Shown here piece after piece: positions 45,938-56,303 of a stretch of DNA of 64,000 nt (position 1 is its first letter; every line of letters begins with the position of its first letter). The notes under the pieces were generated by a model. It saw nothing but the letters and a program-made list of their open reading frames with translations. It had not been told where the DNA came from and did no database searches. The stretch lies in the NCBI RefSeq assembly GCF_001458735.1, contig NZ_CZQA01000001.1:434001-498000 (forward strand). The letters are read 5' to 3'. The stretch is from Candidatus Nitrospira nitrosa. GTDB lineage: Bacteria > Nitrospirota > Nitrospiria > Nitrospirales > Nitrospiraceae. The position numbers and the translations under genes were made by a program.

Positions 45938-47551
45938 CTATTTCGCGAAACGCCCGAGCTTTCTGCGCACCATCCCCCAGAGGATCCCCAGTTCCTCAGA
46001 CCGAAATAAGGCATGGACGCCCAGATATCCGCCTACACTCAGTCCAATGCCGACGAACAGCATCGCGGATTTCGCGACCCAATCGTCGGGTTGGGCCCAA
46101 ATCTGCGCGTTGGCGACCCACCAGCAAGCCGCTATGATCGGCACACAGCCAATCCCTACCCGACCAGCCGAACGGAGCACTGAAAACCAGTCGACACCGC
46201 CGAGTCTCCGATTCAGCACGGCCACAAGGATTCCGCCATTGACCATCGCCGCCAGGGCCGTGGCGAGTGCAAGCCCGGCCGCCCCCAAGCGCGACATCAA
46301 GACCAATGAGAACAGAATATTGGCCACGACCGCAATAGTCGCTGAGATCACCGGCGTCGTCGTGTCCTTCAGCGAATAGAAGGCTGAGACGATGATGCGC
46401 ACTCCCCCGAACGCCCATAACCCGACAGAATAGCAGAGCACCGCAAGGGCTGTTTCAGCGGTATCGTGTGCCGTAAAGGTGCCATGTTCAAACACCAGGT
46501 GCACGATTGGAGTCCGTAACACAATCAACCCCACCATGGCCGGCAACATGATGAAGATGATCATGCGGAGTCCAAACCCAAGCGTCGTGCGCAGTTCATC
46601 CAGTGCACCTCGCGCTGCTTGCGCCGACAAGGTCGGCAGGATGGCGGTGACCAACGCCACGCCAAAGATGCCCAGAGGGAATTGGATCAACCTCATACCG
46701 TAAAACAAATAGGTCGGCCCACCAGCAAAGAACGACCCCAGTATCGTGCTCACCGTGATATTGATCTGCGTCACCGACAGTCCGAGCAATGATGGAATCA
46801 TCAGTCGGCCGATCTTTCGCACACCGGGGTGGCCGGGGTTAAACTTGAACCCGAACAACATCCCACGCGACTTGAGTCCCGGCAGTTGCATGGCAAATTG
46901 CGCGGCACCACCGGCCACCACACCAATCGCAACACCGATGATGGGCTCCGGCATGGTGGGCGCAAGAAACACCGCGCACCCGATAATGAACAGATTAAAA
47001 AAGACGGGAGAAAACGCCGGAGCTGCAAAGGCCCGTAATGAGTTGAGCACGCCCATGGCCAGAGCCGCCAAGCTGATAAAAATGAGATAGGGGAACATGA
47101 TGCGGGTGAGCATCGTCGTCATTTCCAGCCGGGTTGGATCATCATGAAATCCCGGCGCCAAAAGCCACACAATGCCCGCCGATCCCAGAATCCCGATGAG
47201 CGTAATGCCCGTGACGATAGTCAGCAGTGTCGTGAACGCGGCGCTCGCCAACTCCCACGCGTCCTGCTTCGACTTGAGGGTGTGATATTCGGTGAACACA
47301 GGAATAAACGCGGCGGACATGGAGCCCTCCGCAAAGAGCTCACGGAGCAGATTCGGGATACGATAGGCGACAAAAAACGCATCCGCAGCGGGAGTCGCAC
47401 CAAAGAGTCGTGCGATAACCATGTCTCGGATAAACCCAAGGATGCGGCTGGAAAAAGTGGCGACCCCGATGATGCCGGCCGATTTGATGACTGATTGATT
47501 CTCGTCCTGCTGTTGGGGTGAAGGAGTGGGGAAGGCGGTCGGCTCTGACAT
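45938..47551 (-). CDS. murJ: Lipid II flippase MurJ
   Basis: A 537-residue inner-membrane protein with about 14 helices that flips lipid II for cell-wall synthesis. Family marks are ISRILGFIRDMVIARLFG near the start (MurJ Arg in helix 1), AFFVAYRIPNLLRELFAEGSMSAAFIPVF, and RIMFPYLIFISLAALAMGVLN. It is complete. The ATG has no Shine-Dalgarno sequence and lies eight bases after a TAGAAT -10 box, so the mRNA is probably leaderless. ogt and dtd follow in the same direction. Confidence 0.95.
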   Translation of the reverse strand: MSEPTAFPTPSPQQQDENQSVIKSAGIIGVATFSSRILGFIRDMVIARLFGATPAADAFFVAYRIPNLLRELFAEGSMSAAFIPVFTEYHTLKSKQDAWELASAAFTTLLTIVTGITLIGILGSAGIVWLLAPGFHDDPTRLEMTTMLTRIMFPYLIFISLAALAMGVLNSLRAFAAPAFSPVFFNLFIIGCAVFLAPTMPEPIIGVAIGVVAGGAAQFAMQLPGLKSRGMLFGFKFNPGHPGVRKIGRLMIPSLLGLSVTQINITVSTILGSFFAGGPTYLFYGMRLIQFPLGIFGVALVTAILPTLSAQAARGALDELRTTLGFGLRMIIFIMLPAMVGLIVLRTPIVHLVFEHGTFTAHDTAETALAVLCYSVGLWAFGGVRIIVSAFYSLKDTTTPVISATIAVVANILFSLVLMSRLGAAGLALATALAAMVNGGILVAVLNRRLGGVDWFSVLRSAGRVGIGCVPIIAACWWVANAQIWAQPDDWVAKSAMLFVGIGLSVGGYLGVHALFRSEELGILWGMVRRKLGRFAK

Positions 47552-47558
47552 GGGTCGG

Positions 47559-47587
47559 ATTCTAGCCGAACAATCGCGGGGCGTCTA
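47559..47587 (-). promoter_or_regulatory. Promoter of murJ, leaderless
   Basis: Read on the minus strand: TAGACG (47587-47582), a 17-base spacer, TAGAAT (47564-47559), seven bases, then the murJ ATG. The -10 box and the seven-base gap are the same as for gmhA. Confidence 0.65.
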
Positions 47588-47718
47588 TGGAAGGTGAACG
47601 TCGTCTGATCCGCCAGTCGCTTGGAGCCTGGCACCTTGCCGCCATGACCGTCCACACAAGCGAACGATAAACTCCTGACGCGTGCCGGACATCACGCCAG
47701 GAGTCTTCGAGCCCTCGT

Positions 47719-48234
47719 TTACGCAGCCAATCGAATAGGGGGGCGACTGCTCATACTCGTGGAAGGCGCGTCTGTATCACGCAACACTTCGACTTTGGCC
47801 TGGGGCTTCATTTCCAACGTCCCATTGAATACCACTCCCTCCTCCATCGAGAGCACCGGCGTGGTCAGGCTGCCGTCAACAACCGCTGGAGCGCATAATA
47901 CGATCTGGCTGGTCGCCTCAATGTCTCCCGTGATACGCCCGTGGCAGACAACCGCTCCCGCCGTCACCTTGGCCTTAATCACTGCCTCAGGACCAACGAG
48001 CAATCCGCCGTCGGTATGGATTTCTCCTTCCAAGGCCCCATCGATTCGTACCGTCCCTGAGTAGGTGATGACACCCTTGAACGCGACATCTTTGCCGACA
48101 AACGCGACCTCATCCGGTAATATCGGACCGTTGTGTTTTGGTAAAGCGCTCCGCCGATCCTCTACCCACCGTTCTTGCTCGCGCTCCTGTCCCCGCTCCA
48201 TATCGCCCCCTACCGCCTCCTCATGTTTCCACAT
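47719..48234 (-). CDS. Bactofilin-family polymer-forming protein
   Basis: A 171-residue cytoskeletal protein. Residues about 45-150 form the bactofilin right-handed beta-helix with its regular hydrophobic/Gly rungs: FKGVITYSGTVRIDGALEGEI, GGLLVGPEAVIKAKVTAG, VVCHGRITGDIEATSQIVL and AVVDGSLTTPVLSMEEGVVFNG. N- and C-terminal tails are charged or Ser/Pro-rich and probably disordered. Bactofilins polymerise without nucleotide and organise cell-wall or surface machinery; a specific role here is unknown. Confidence 0.9.
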   Translation of the reverse strand: MWKHEEAVGGDMERGQEREQERWVEDRRSALPKHNGPILPDEVAFVGKDVAFKGVITYSGTVRIDGALEGEIHTDGGLLVGPEAVIKAKVTAGAVVCHGRITGDIEATSQIVLCAPAVVDGSLTTPVLSMEEGVVFNGTLEMKPQAKVEVLRDTDAPSTSMSSRPPIRLAA

Positions 48235-48347
48235 CGTACGCCTCCTCCTTGTCGAGATTGGTCTGGCCAGACGAGCAGCCCGCCGAGTCTCTCCTCTATC
48301 GGCTGGTCGTGATGTTTTATTGAGTGGCGGGAATAGGGATGAGCAGC

Positions 48348-49010
48348 TTACGACTCTATGACCAGTTCATTCGACAATTCATCAGGATTGTCGCCGGAAC
48401 GGCCTGGGGATACCTCAGCAAGCAACGTGCCACAGACCTGAATCCCTTGGCATAACCCGCCGACCAGATCTCCCCTTGTCAACCGGCTGACAGCCGCCTC
48501 CACAACCGAGGACCAACCTTCCGATGGAACTCGCTGTGCAATAGACTGATCCGCCAACACATAGATCTGACGTTCCAACAACGAGACCAGGATCAACACT
48601 CCGGTACGCTCACGTGTCTGCGAAACCGCATGTTTCGTGAACGCTCGTTCGGCCCGAAGTCGTACTTTGTGCTGCAATCGATCCGTCGGCGTCAGAAAGC
48701 GAATACACGGGGCCAGAGTCCCCAGCCAGGCACCGGCGCCGTACGCCAAAATTGTTGCCGAGACGAGCCACACCGCGTTGGAACCGTGCCATCCCCAAGG
48801 AAGCCAGAATCGTTCCGTGGTAAGCATGAGCGCCAGGACCGCGAGGGAAAGCAACAACCCGGAACGATGTTGAGCATCACGGTAGAGCCCGGACCGACTG
48901 ACGATCATAGGAACGATTTCTGCATTGGTATGCTGCTCCGCCGCATACACCGCCAATCTGATCCGCTCACGCTCCTCCGCTGTCAGCTCCAGTCGCTCAC
49001 CAGTTTCCAC
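48348..49010 (-). CDS. TPM-domain membrane protein (second of pair)
   Basis: A protein of about 220 residues with a TPM (TLP18.3/Psb32/MOLO-1-type) domain split by two membrane helices. ELTAEERERIRLAVYAAEQHTNAEIVPMIV begins the domain, the helices lie at about 55-110, and RERTGVLILVSLLERQIYVLADQSIAQRVP continues it. The start is probably the GTG at 49010, eight bases after GGAGG; that Shine-Dalgarno sequence is encoded within the Gly-rich tail of the upstream TPM gene, which it overlaps out of frame. It is the third gene of the lemA-TPM-TPM operon. Confidence 0.82.
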   Translation of the reverse strand: METGERLELTAEERERIRLAVYAAEQHTNAEIVPMIVSRSGLYRDAQHRSGLLLSLAVLALMLTTERFWLPWGWHGSNAVWLVSATILAYGAGAWLGTLAPCIRFLTPTDRLQHKVRLRAERAFTKHAVSQTRERTGVLILVSLLERQIYVLADQSIAQRVPSEGWSSVVEAAVSRLTRGDLVGGLCQGIQVCGTLLAEVSPGRSGDNPDELSNELVIES

Positions 49011-49890
49011 TGGCACCCCCTCCCCCAAAGTCGCCTCCGCCGCCACTGAATCCTCCCCCGCCACCGAACGATCCTCCTCCCCATCCACCATTACGGCTGC
49101 TGTACCAAATCCAATCATCCAACCCACGGGACCGAGTGGCCCGCCCTCCCGTCCCCGCTGCACCAAAAAGCAGCAGCAGGACCACCGTCACACCACCCGC
49201 AAGCAGTGCCGGCCCCACCCAAGGCGCAAGGAGCGTTGCGATTCCTGCACCGGCAACAGGTCCGACGACACGATGAACATTTGTGAACAGGAGTCCGACG
49301 AACAGCCCGGCGATGACCGCCACCACAACCTGCTCGACAACAGCACCCTCTTGCCGAGGGGGAGCGTTCTCGGTGGCCTGATAGGTTCCGTCAATGGTCT
49401 TCAAAATTGCATAGGTTCCTTCTAGGATCCCACCAGGCATATCTCCGGCTCGAAATCGAGGAACGATCTCATGTCTGATGATCTGTGCCGACCGAATGTC
49501 GGTCAGGATACCTTCCAACCCATACCCGACTTCGATTCGTACCTTGCGTTCTTTGATCGCCACCAGCAAGAGCACTCCGTTGTCCGTCCCCTTTCGACCA
49601 AGTTTCCAGGTGGTGGCCACGCGATGCGTGAACTCCTCGAGAGGCTCGCTTTCGAGGGAAGGAATGGTTAGAACGGCAACTTGATTGCTGGACTGCCCTT
49701 CATGCGCAGTGAGGCGAGCGGTAAGCGCCTCCACGGTGGACTGTGGCAAGACATGAGCGAGATCGACAACCCGCCCGGTCAACGGAGGGACATCGAGTGC
49801 GGAGACTGGAGAGGCTGAGATAACGGTAAAGACAACGGCGATTCCAACCAGGACCGCCTGCAGCAATCGAGTCGCATACCTCTGCTCCAC
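48997..49890 (-). CDS. TPM-domain (YgcG-type) exported membrane protein
   Basis: A 297-residue protein: signal peptide (LVGIAVVFTVISASPVSALDVPP), TPM domain (GRVVDLAHVLPQSTVEALTARL; VAVLTIPSLESEPLEEFTHRV; KGTDNGVLLLVAIKERKVRIEVGYGLEG), two membrane helices (about 190-250) and a Gly-rich tail ending GGGGASGNW. Partnership with LemA is common across bacteria; the function is not settled (membrane stress or protein quality control has been proposed). It lies 25 bases after lemA. Confidence 0.9.
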   Translation of the reverse strand: MEQRYATRLLQAVLVGIAVVFTVISASPVSALDVPPLTGRVVDLAHVLPQSTVEALTARLTAHEGQSSNQVAVLTIPSLESEPLEEFTHRVATTWKLGRKGTDNGVLLLVAIKERKVRIEVGYGLEGILTDIRSAQIIRHEIVPRFRAGDMPGGILEGTYAILKTIDGTYQATENAPPRQEGAVVEQVVVAVIAGLFVGLLFTNVHRVVGPVAGAGIATLLAPWVGPALLAGGVTVVLLLLFGAAGTGGRATRSRGLDDWIWYSSRNGGWGGGSFGGGGGFSGGGGDFGGGGASGNW

Positions 49891-49915
49891 GACTGTCCCC
49901 TAGGCATGAACCGCG

Positions 49916-50518
49916 TTAGAATTTCACTTCCGGTGGTTTCGCCACGGCTTTTTCGTCGGCCACCGTAAAGTTGGGCTTCTCTTCCAAATGCAAGAGGAAC
50001 TTCGCGGTCAGATTCGTTGGGAAATACCGAACCATCTTGTTGTAATCCGCGACTCGATCGATATACCGCTTGCGGGCCACGGTAATTCGATTTTCCGTCC
50101 CCTCCAGCTGACTCTGAAGGTCTCTGAAGTTTTGATCGGCCTTGAGGTTGGGGTAGTTTTCGGCGATCGCGATCAGTCGTCCCAACGCTGAGGCCAACCC
50201 CGCTTGCGCCTTTTGAAACGCCTCGAATGCAGCCGGATCTTTCAGCACCTCCGGCGTCACTTGCATTCCGGTTGCCTTGGCCCTGGCGTTGACAACGCCT
50301 TCCAGCGTCTCCTTCTCATGGGCGGCGTACCCTTTGACTGTTGCCACGAGATTGGGAATGAGGTCGGCACGGCGCTGGTATTGATTGATCACCTCGCTCC
50401 ACGCGGCCTTCGTATCTTCATCCAAGCCTTGCAGATCATTGTACCCACACCCAGACACGGACAATGCCGTGACCATCATTATTGTAATCGCCATCGTTTG
50501 CCACCAACGACGTCCCAT
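49916..50518 (-). CDS. lemA: LemA-family lipoprotein
   Basis: A 200-residue LemA protein: signal sequence ending LSVSGCGYNDLQ (lipobox Cys), then the coiled-coil LemA core with VINQYQRRADLIPNLVATVKGYAAHEKETL, LGRLIAIAENYPNLKA, NFRDLQSQLEGTENRI and YNKMVRYFPTNL. AGGAGG lies five to eight bases before the ATG at 50518, fixing the start. It heads the operon with two TPM genes. Confidence 0.92.
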   Translation of the reverse strand: MGRRWWQTMAITIMMVTALSVSGCGYNDLQGLDEDTKAAWSEVINQYQRRADLIPNLVATVKGYAAHEKETLEGVVNARAKATGMQVTPEVLKDPAAFEAFQKAQAGLASALGRLIAIAENYPNLKADQNFRDLQSQLEGTENRITVARKRYIDRVADYNKMVRYFPTNLTAKFLLHLEEKPNFTVADEKAVAKPPEVKF

Positions 50519-50685
50519 TGTCTCCTCCTTCAGCGATACCCTAAGGACGCTGCCCCCGAAGCTGGCTAGCATGCTACCATGAGGAATAATCATGAAGATA
50601 TGTCGGTCAAGGGCCCTACGCTGAGCTGAGCGGTAGTGGATAGAACAGATGGATCACACGAAAATGCAGGTAGCGGATCGAGCAG

Positions 50686-51225
50686 CTACTCGGCAAGTAC
50701 CGACTGAGGAATTTTAGATGGGCTCAATGCGGCGGATCCCGAACGGGTTTGGATAAAGGCGGTCAACCGCTTATCCTCTTGCGCTCTGCGCAAGAACTTG
50801 AACGCGATCCCGCGGGTGCTGACGGAACGAACAATGGCTGCCGCCTCGACCGGGGGCTCATCCTTGGCCAGGATGATCTCGAGGTAAAAAATATCATCAA
50901 CCCGCACATGAGTCTCACTCTGGATAATGCAGCCCCCTAATGACATATCCAGTACGGTCCCTTCTCCGCGTACTCGTCCTCCGGAAAAAGAGAGCGAGAG
51001 CTTGACCGGAATACGCATGTATTCCCGGCGATCAGTGAGCTGCGAGTCGCTCGGGAGACTCACGCGACGAGCGAGAAACCGGTGGTCACACTGTTGACAC
51101 TGGAAGGGCACCCTCCACAGCAGCGAGGCAACAAATTCACGTGGCGACTGAGCCTGCACACGAACTGCGCTGTCCTGTCGACATTGAGGACACACGATCT
51201 GTCGCCCCATGATACTCTCTGGCAT
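50686..51225 (-). CDS. PilZ-domain protein with N-terminal zinc-finger-like motif
   Basis: A 179-residue protein. An N-terminal pair CPQCRQ and CQQCDHRF (residues about 12-47) looks like a zinc ribbon. The PilZ domain follows with RREYMRIPVKLSL (about 76) and DMSLGGCII (DxSxxG, about 103), the two parts that bind cyclic di-GMP. It could adjust motility or surface traits; the target is unknown. It stands alone on the minus strand. The GGDEF protein at 55.0 kb is a possible source of its ligand. Confidence 0.88.
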   Translation of the reverse strand: MPESIMGRQIVCPQCRQDSAVRVQAQSPREFVASLLWRVPFQCQQCDHRFLARRVSLPSDSQLTDRREYMRIPVKLSLSFSGGRVRGEGTVLDMSLGGCIIQSETHVRVDDIFYLEIILAKDEPPVEAAAIVRSVSTRGIAFKFLRRAQEDKRLTAFIQTRSGSAALSPSKIPQSVLAE

Positions 51226-51372
51226 ACACCATCCTGATCACAGCCCTTGATCGCACTATAACGGCCTTTCCTTCACAGTCAAGCTCATTGCCTTCTATCG
51301 CAAACAGCTTCCGTCTGCGTGTTCTGCCCGTAGGGATTCGCCATGTACCGTCTCGAGTCCGCGAGGGTTCAG

Positions 51373-52161
51373 CTATGAAGATTCTGCATGGGGAGACTCC
51401 GGCTCACTGGGACGGCCGGATTCGACGATGCCGGCACGGAGATATTCATGATTGAGATTGGCAATGAAACGGGCACTGATGTTTTTGGGGCACACAGCCT
51501 CGCATTCATATTGATTTCCGCAGGACCCGAACCCTTCTCTGTCCATCGCCTCCAGCATGGCGCTCACACGGCGTTCTCGCTCCGGGCTTCCTTGTGGAAG
51601 GGTTGCCAGGTGGGAGACCTTGGCCGCGACAAACAACATCGCAGAAGCATTCTTACAGGCTGCGACACACGCTCCACACCCGATACAGGAAGCGGCATCC
51701 ATCGCGGTTTCAGCTTGGTCCTTCCCGATCAATAAGACGTTCCCGTCCACGGCTCCACCGGTATTGACTGAAATATACCCGCCCGCTTGTATGATACGGT
51801 CCAGCCCACTGCGATCTACCACCAAGTCTTTCAAGATCGGGAAGGCTTTGGCTCGCCAGGGCTCAATCGTAATGTGGGCCCCATCACAAAACCGCCTCAT
51901 GTACAGCTGACAGGTCGTGATGCCCTGGTCCGGGCCGTGTGGCAAACCATTGATGACCAGCGAGCAACTCCCACAAATTCCTTCCCGACAGTCCTGTTCG
52001 AACGCCACCGGCTCTTCACCATTGCCGAGCAGGCTCTGGTTGACGCCATCGAGCATTTCAAGGAACGACATGCCGGGGCTCACATCGTGCGCCTCATACA
52101 TGACAAACCGACCCCGTTCGTGCGGGCCATTCTGGCGCCAAATCTTCAAGGTGAATTTCAT
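51373..52161 (-). CDS. sdhB: Succinate dehydrogenase/fumarate reductase iron-sulfur subunit
   Basis: The iron-sulfur subunit, of 262 residues, that carries electrons from the flavoprotein to the membrane quinone. The [2Fe-2S] ligands lie in CREGICGSC, with a Cys in GITTCQLY. The [4Fe-4S] and [3Fe-4S] ligands lie in [13 protein letters not shown] and [13 protein letters not shown]. The ATG at 52161 gives the usual KFTLKIWRQ start; a longer frame would overlap sdhA. It is the last gene of the C-A-B operon, 45 bases after sdhA. Confidence 0.95.
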   Translation of the reverse strand: MKFTLKIWRQNGPHERGRFVMYEAHDVSPGMSFLEMLDGVNQSLLGNGEEPVAFEQDCREGICGSCSLVINGLPHGPDQGITTCQLYMRRFCDGAHITIEPWRAKAFPILKDLVVDRSGLDRIIQAGGYISVNTGGAVDGNVLLIGKDQAETAMDAASCIGCGACVAACKNASAMLFVAAKVSHLATLPQGSPERERRVSAMLEAMDREGFGSCGNQYECEAVCPKNISARFIANLNHEYLRAGIVESGRPSEPESPHAESS

Positions 52162-52206
52162 AACGTGTGCAGCAATCCGATTCCTCTTCCTCTCACCTTT
52201 TACCAC

Positions 52207-54120
52207 CTATTGATAGCTTCTCATGGTCGGCGGCACGAATTCGAACGCCAGCGGTTCCTTATGCAAGACCGGCACGGCTCGATCCCGATACTCCCATGCC
52301 GCCACGTAGGCAAAGCGCGCATCATCGCGCCGTGGCTCACCATCCTCTGTTTGATATTCCTCGCGAAAATGCGCGCCGCATGACTCCTGACGATGGAGGG
52401 CGTCGTGACAGAGCAATTCAGCGAATTCGAGATAGTCCGCCACCCTTCCCGCATACTCCAACTCCTGGTTGAAGGAATCTCCTGACCCTGGGACCATCAC
52501 ATCCCGCCAAAATTCCTCACGAAGCTTGGGAATCGATTGCAACGCTGAGGTGAGCCCCCCTTCGGTGCGTGACATCCCGCAATGATTCCACAAGAGCGTC
52601 CCCAACTCCCGATGAAACATCGCCGCGGTCCGACGTCCCTTTACCGCCAGCAGACGGTTGATCCGAGTCTCAACCAGCTGAATCGCCCCACGAGCCTCCG
52701 CATGATCCTCCGGAATAGGGAGGAGGTTTGCCGTCGCCAGGTAATGACCAATGGTATAGGGAAGGATGAAATAGCCGTCGGCCAATCCTTGCATTAATGA
52801 GCTGGCACCCAACCGGTTGGCGCCATGGTCCGCAAAGTTTGCCTCGCCGATGACGAAGAGTCCCGGGACCGTGCTCATCAAATTGTAATCCACCCAGAGC
52901 CCCCCCATCGTATAGTGCGGCGCCGGGTAAATCCGCATGGGAGCGTGGTAGGCATCCTCTCCTGTGATGCGATGGTACATGTCGAAGAGATTGCCATAAC
53001 GCTCACGGACCACTTCCAGCCCTTGTTGCTCGATGACGTCCGAAAAATCCAGGTACACACCCTGGCCGCCTGTCCCGACACCGCGCCCTTCATCGCACAC
53101 AACTTTGACTGCCCGTGAGGCAATATCTCGCGGAGCGAGATTCCCGAACCGGGGGTATCGCCGCTCGAGAAAATAATCTCGATCTATTGAAGGAATATCG
53201 CCCGGCAAACGATGGTCCGATGACACCTTGGGCACCCATAATCGGCCATCGTTCCTGAGCGACTCGGACATCAGGGTCAACTTGGCCTGATGAGCCCCGC
53301 CCGGTGGGATGGCCGTCGGGTGAATCTGGGTAAAACATGGATTGGCGAATACGGCACCATGCTTCCATGCTCGATATGTGGCCGTCACATTGCATCCGCT
53401 CGCATTGGTGGAGAGATAGTACACGTTACTGTACCCACCCGTGGCCAAGACCACGGCGTGGGCCGTGTGCGCGCTGATCCGTCCGGTGACCAAATCTCGA
53501 GCCACAATGCCCCGAGCCTGACCATCGACCAGGATGAGATCGAGCAGTTCCGTGCGCGGATGCATCGTGACCTGGCCACGTTCGATCTGCCAACAGAGCG
53601 CTGAATAGGCACCTAATAGGAGTTGTTGCCCCGTCTGTCCTCGACAGTAGAACGTCCGGGAGACTTGCACGCCCCCAAACGAGCGGTTCGCCAATTGACC
53701 GCCATACTCCCGGGCAAAGGGAATACCAAGCGCCACGCATTGGTCGATGATCTGTGTACTGACCTGGGCGAGCCGGTAGACATTGGCTTCTCGCGAGCGG
53801 AAATCACCGCCTTTGATCGTGTCATAAAACAAACGCCCGACACTATCTCCGTCGTCCTGGTAGTTCTTCGCCGCATTGATTCCCCCCTGCGCGGCAATGC
53901 TGTGAGCCCGGCGTGGACTATCGTGAAAACAGAAGCACTCCACGTGATACCCGAGCTGCCCCAAGGTCGAGGCCGCACTTGCGCCGGCCAGGCCGGTCCC
54001 GACGACGATCACGGTGAGCTTCCGCTTGTTGTTGGGGCTGACCAACTTTTCGCCGAACCGGTGCCGATCCCATTTACTTTCCAAAGGTCCTGACGGAATT
54101 TTTGAATCCAGCCTCGTCAT
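52207..54120 (-). CDS. sdhA: Succinate dehydrogenase/fumarate reductase flavoprotein subunit
   Basis: The 637-residue FAD-binding subunit that oxidises succinate (or reduces fumarate) in the citric acid cycle. [22 protein letters not shown] is the dinucleotide fold; [17 protein letters not shown] carries the His that binds FAD covalently; EFTQIHPT appears as [11 protein letters not shown]; and [10 protein letters not shown] with DHGANRLG is near the active site. The length and start fit the Bacillus/epsilonproteobacterial type. The start overlaps the sdhC stop (ATGA). Confidence 0.96.
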   Translation of the reverse strand: MTRLDSKIPSGPLESKWDRHRFGEKLVSPNNKRKLTVIVVGTGLAGASAASTLGQLGYHVECFCFHDSPRRAHSIAAQGGINAAKNYQDDGDSVGRLFYDTIKGGDFRSREANVYRLAQVSTQIIDQCVALGIPFAREYGGQLANRSFGGVQVSRTFYCRGQTGQQLLLGAYSALCWQIERGQVTMHPRTELLDLILVDGQARGIVARDLVTGRISAHTAHAVVLATGGYSNVYYLSTNASGCNVTATYRAWKHGAVFANPCFTQIHPTAIPPGGAHQAKLTLMSESLRNDGRLWVPKVSSDHRLPGDIPSIDRDYFLERRYPRFGNLAPRDIASRAVKVVCDEGRGVGTGGQGVYLDFSDVIEQQGLEVVRERYGNLFDMYHRITGEDAYHAPMRIYPAPHYTMGGLWVDYNLMSTVPGLFVIGEANFADHGANRLGASSLMQGLADGYFILPYTIGHYLATANLLPIPEDHAEARGAIQLVETRINRLLAVKGRRTAAMFHRELGTLLWNHCGMSRTEGGLTSALQSIPKLREEFWRDVMVPGSGDSFNQELEYAGRVADYLEFAELLCHDALHRQESCGAHFREEYQTEDGEPRRDDARFAYVAAWEYRDRAVPVLHKEPLAFEFVPPTMRSYQ

Positions 54121-54797
54121 CAGTGCACGATCCTCAAAAAGACGGCAAGGATGATCGCACCATTCCCGAGGATCACGATCAGCCCAATCACGGGTCCGAG
54201 CGCTTTCAACAACCGACTCAGCCCCGCGTGCTCAAACCCCATCGTCTGTACGCTGCTAGAAATCGCGTGGCTCAGATGGAGACCGAGCCCCACCTGTCCC
54301 GCAAGATAGATGATGACCATGAAAGGATTTTGGAAGGCATGCACCACCTTGCCATAGACATCCCGATGGCCTTCCGCATCCACGCGATCAGAGAATACAG
54401 GATCGATGACTCCGGCCGTGAGATGAAGGAGATGGAAGCCGAGAAATACCAACAGAGTCATTCCAGAGATCATCATTGTGCGGGACGCGATCGATGCCTG
54501 TCGATAGCGATGGATCGTATACTCAACGGGACGAGCCCGACGATTTTGTATACTCAGCTGGACTGCGAGCCCAATGTGAAACACCGCTATACTCAATAAT
54601 CCGATGCGGACCATCCAGAGCACGATTGGCATATCACGGAGAAAGGCGGCATACCTGTTCAGTGCGTGAGGCCCTTCAAATAGCTGAAGATTTCCCAGCA
54701 TATGGACCACGACGAACACGACAAGGCATAGCCCGGTCAGAGCTATGACCATCTTCTTTCCGACTGAAGACTGGAAATGGCTGAAGAGGCGTACCAT
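54120..54797 (-). CDS. sdhC: Succinate dehydrogenase cytochrome b558-type membrane anchor
   Basis: A 225-residue five-helix membrane subunit that binds haem b and quinone, the single-anchor type found with this kind of SdhA/SdhB. It has [24 protein letters not shown] (helix 1 with a His ligand), further His residues in [22 protein letters not shown] and [10 protein letters not shown]. The ATG at 54797 or the TTG at 54800 could start it; a TATAAT lies only eight bases before the ATG, so the mRNA seems leaderless. It is the first gene of the sdh operon. Confidence 0.92.
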   Translation of the reverse strand: MVRLFSHFQSSVGKKMVIALTGLCLVVFVVVHMLGNLQLFEGPHALNRYAAFLRDMPIVLWMVRIGLLSIAVFHIGLAVQLSIQNRRARPVEYTIHRYRQASIASRTMMISGMTLLVFLGFHLLHLTAGVIDPVFSDRVDAEGHRDVYGKVVHAFQNPFMVIIYLAGQVGLGLHLSHAISSSVQTMGFEHAGLSRLLKALGPVIGLIVILGNGAIILAVFLRIVH

Positions 54798-54805
54798 CAA
54801 GGGCC

Positions 54806-54811
54806 ATTATA
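54806..54811 (-). promoter_or_regulatory. -10 box of the sdh operon, leaderless
   Basis: A perfect TATAAT on the minus strand eight bases before the ATG of sdhC. No convincing -35 box and no Shine-Dalgarno sequence were seen. The position implies transcription starting at or next to the start codon. Confidence 0.5.
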
Positions 54812-55017
54812 CAATGAACGACGCGTGAACGATCGCTTTGTCTGCCTACCTCACACACCCATGGCTCAAACGGCTCTCTACGCTTGACCATCCTTCGACG
54901 ACTGCACTCCAAACCATATAAGGCATCTTCCTGCTCTACTGGACTGGATAAGGCTATGACGGAGAGCACGAGCATTGATGCCGATGTCATCGGCACCATT
55001 CGTCATACATTCACCGC

Positions 55018-56268
55018 TTATCTAATATGGGCAGACGTCGACGCGCGGGGGGTGACTCGGCGGACCTGAAGTTCAAGCTGTTCAGAAGGATTGAGCCCTG
55101 GGACCAGCACATCCATCGCCATGACACAGTTGCGGCCACCCTCCTTCGCAGCATACAGCGCTTTATCTGCTTGATCGATCAACTCCAGTGGAGCGCGGGA
55201 GCCAAATACACTGGATGACGCACCAATACTTACCGTCAGTGTCATGCCGGATGCCATTCGCACACGGTTGCCAGCTTCCGCGGCCACACGGGCTCGAAGG
55301 CGTTCCGCCAACACCGTCGCCTCGCCCAAGGTCGTTCGCGGGAACATCAAACAGAATTCTTCACCTCCATACCGTCCGACCATATCCGTCAGCCGCAATC
55401 CAGACTGAAGACAATCCGCGACAGCTTGGATCGCTTGATCCCCGACGGCATGCCCAAACTCATCGTTCACGCGCTTAAAATCATCAATGTCGACCATGAG
55501 ACAGCAGAGCTCACTTCCTTGTCCACGGCCCTCGGCAAACGCCTCCTCAAACAAGGCATAAAATGCACGGCGATTGAGACATCCTGTCAGTGCATCACGT
55601 GAGGCCAGACGCTCCAGTTCATCATTTTGCCGTAGGATTTCTGTCTGTGCGGCCTCAAGGTTCGCAACGGTCTGTACCAGTGCTTCATTGAATTCCCTAA
55701 GCTGTCGGTTCGCGTGTTGGAGCTCCGTGGTCCGTTCATCGACAAGATGGCTCAATTCGGTCATCTGTCCGGAAACCTTTCTCGCAAGGTCCCATTTCCG
55801 ACACAGCGCAGTCGCGAGCTGCAACACCTCGATGCTATTGAATGGCTTCTGGAGGATCAACAACTTATCAGTTCGCCCAATTCGGTCTCTGATCTCATCC
55901 CACGGTTGGTCGGAATAGGCGGTACAGATCACGACTTGCAACGCAACATCTGCTTCCCAGAGACGCTCGATGGTCTCCAACCCGTCCCAACCGGGTGGCA
56001 TCCGCATATCCACAAAGGCCGCCGCATAGGGCTTCCCCTCTTTAACCGCCGTTTCAACTAAGGCCAGCGCGGTGGCCCCTTGATCTGCGCAATTGACCGT
56101 GAACTCATCATTGGTCCGAACCGGATTGGAGTCGCCGAATAAGGACGCCCGTGCCTGTTCCAGAGCCTCCGATCCCATATCGGGCCGTAGAATTTTCAGG
56201 AAGTCATGATGAATCGACACGTTGTCGTCCACGACCAGGATACGCCGATTGATCTCGTCGCTTGTCAC
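55018..56268 (-). CDS. Response regulator with GGDEF diguanylate cyclase domain
   Basis: A 416-residue cytoplasmic protein: receiver (about 8-165) with the acceptor Asp in [12 protein letters not shown] and KPF near its end, a coiled coil (about 170-235), then GGDEF (about 240-395). The active site reads GRYGGEEF and is preceded at the right distance by RLTD, the inhibitory site. It should make cyclic di-GMP when the receiver is phosphorylated. The receiver is of the same unusual subtype as in the next three genes. It is last in the minus-strand signalling cluster. Confidence 0.93.
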   Translation of the reverse strand: MTSDEINRRILVVDDNVSIHHDFLKILRPDMGSEALEQARASLFGDSNPVRTNDEFTVNCADQGATALALVETAVKEGKPYAAAFVDMRMPPGWDGLETIERLWEADVALQVVICTAYSDQPWDEIRDRIGRTDKLLILQKPFNSIEVLQLATALCRKWDLARKVSGQMTELSHLVDERTTELQHANRQLREFNEALVQTVANLEAAQTEILRQNDELERLASRDALTGCLNRRAFYALFEEAFAEGRGQGSELCCLMVDIDDFKRVNDEFGHAVGDQAIQAVADCLQSGLRLTDMVGRYGGEEFCLMFPRTTLGEATVLAERLRARVAAEAGNRVRMASGMTLTVSIGASSSVFGSRAPLELIDQADKALYAAKEGGRNCVMAMDVLVPGLNPSEQLELQVRRVTPRASTSAHIR

Positions 56269-56303
56269 TCCGCACTCCTCCGACTACTCTCGATCATGAT
56301 GGC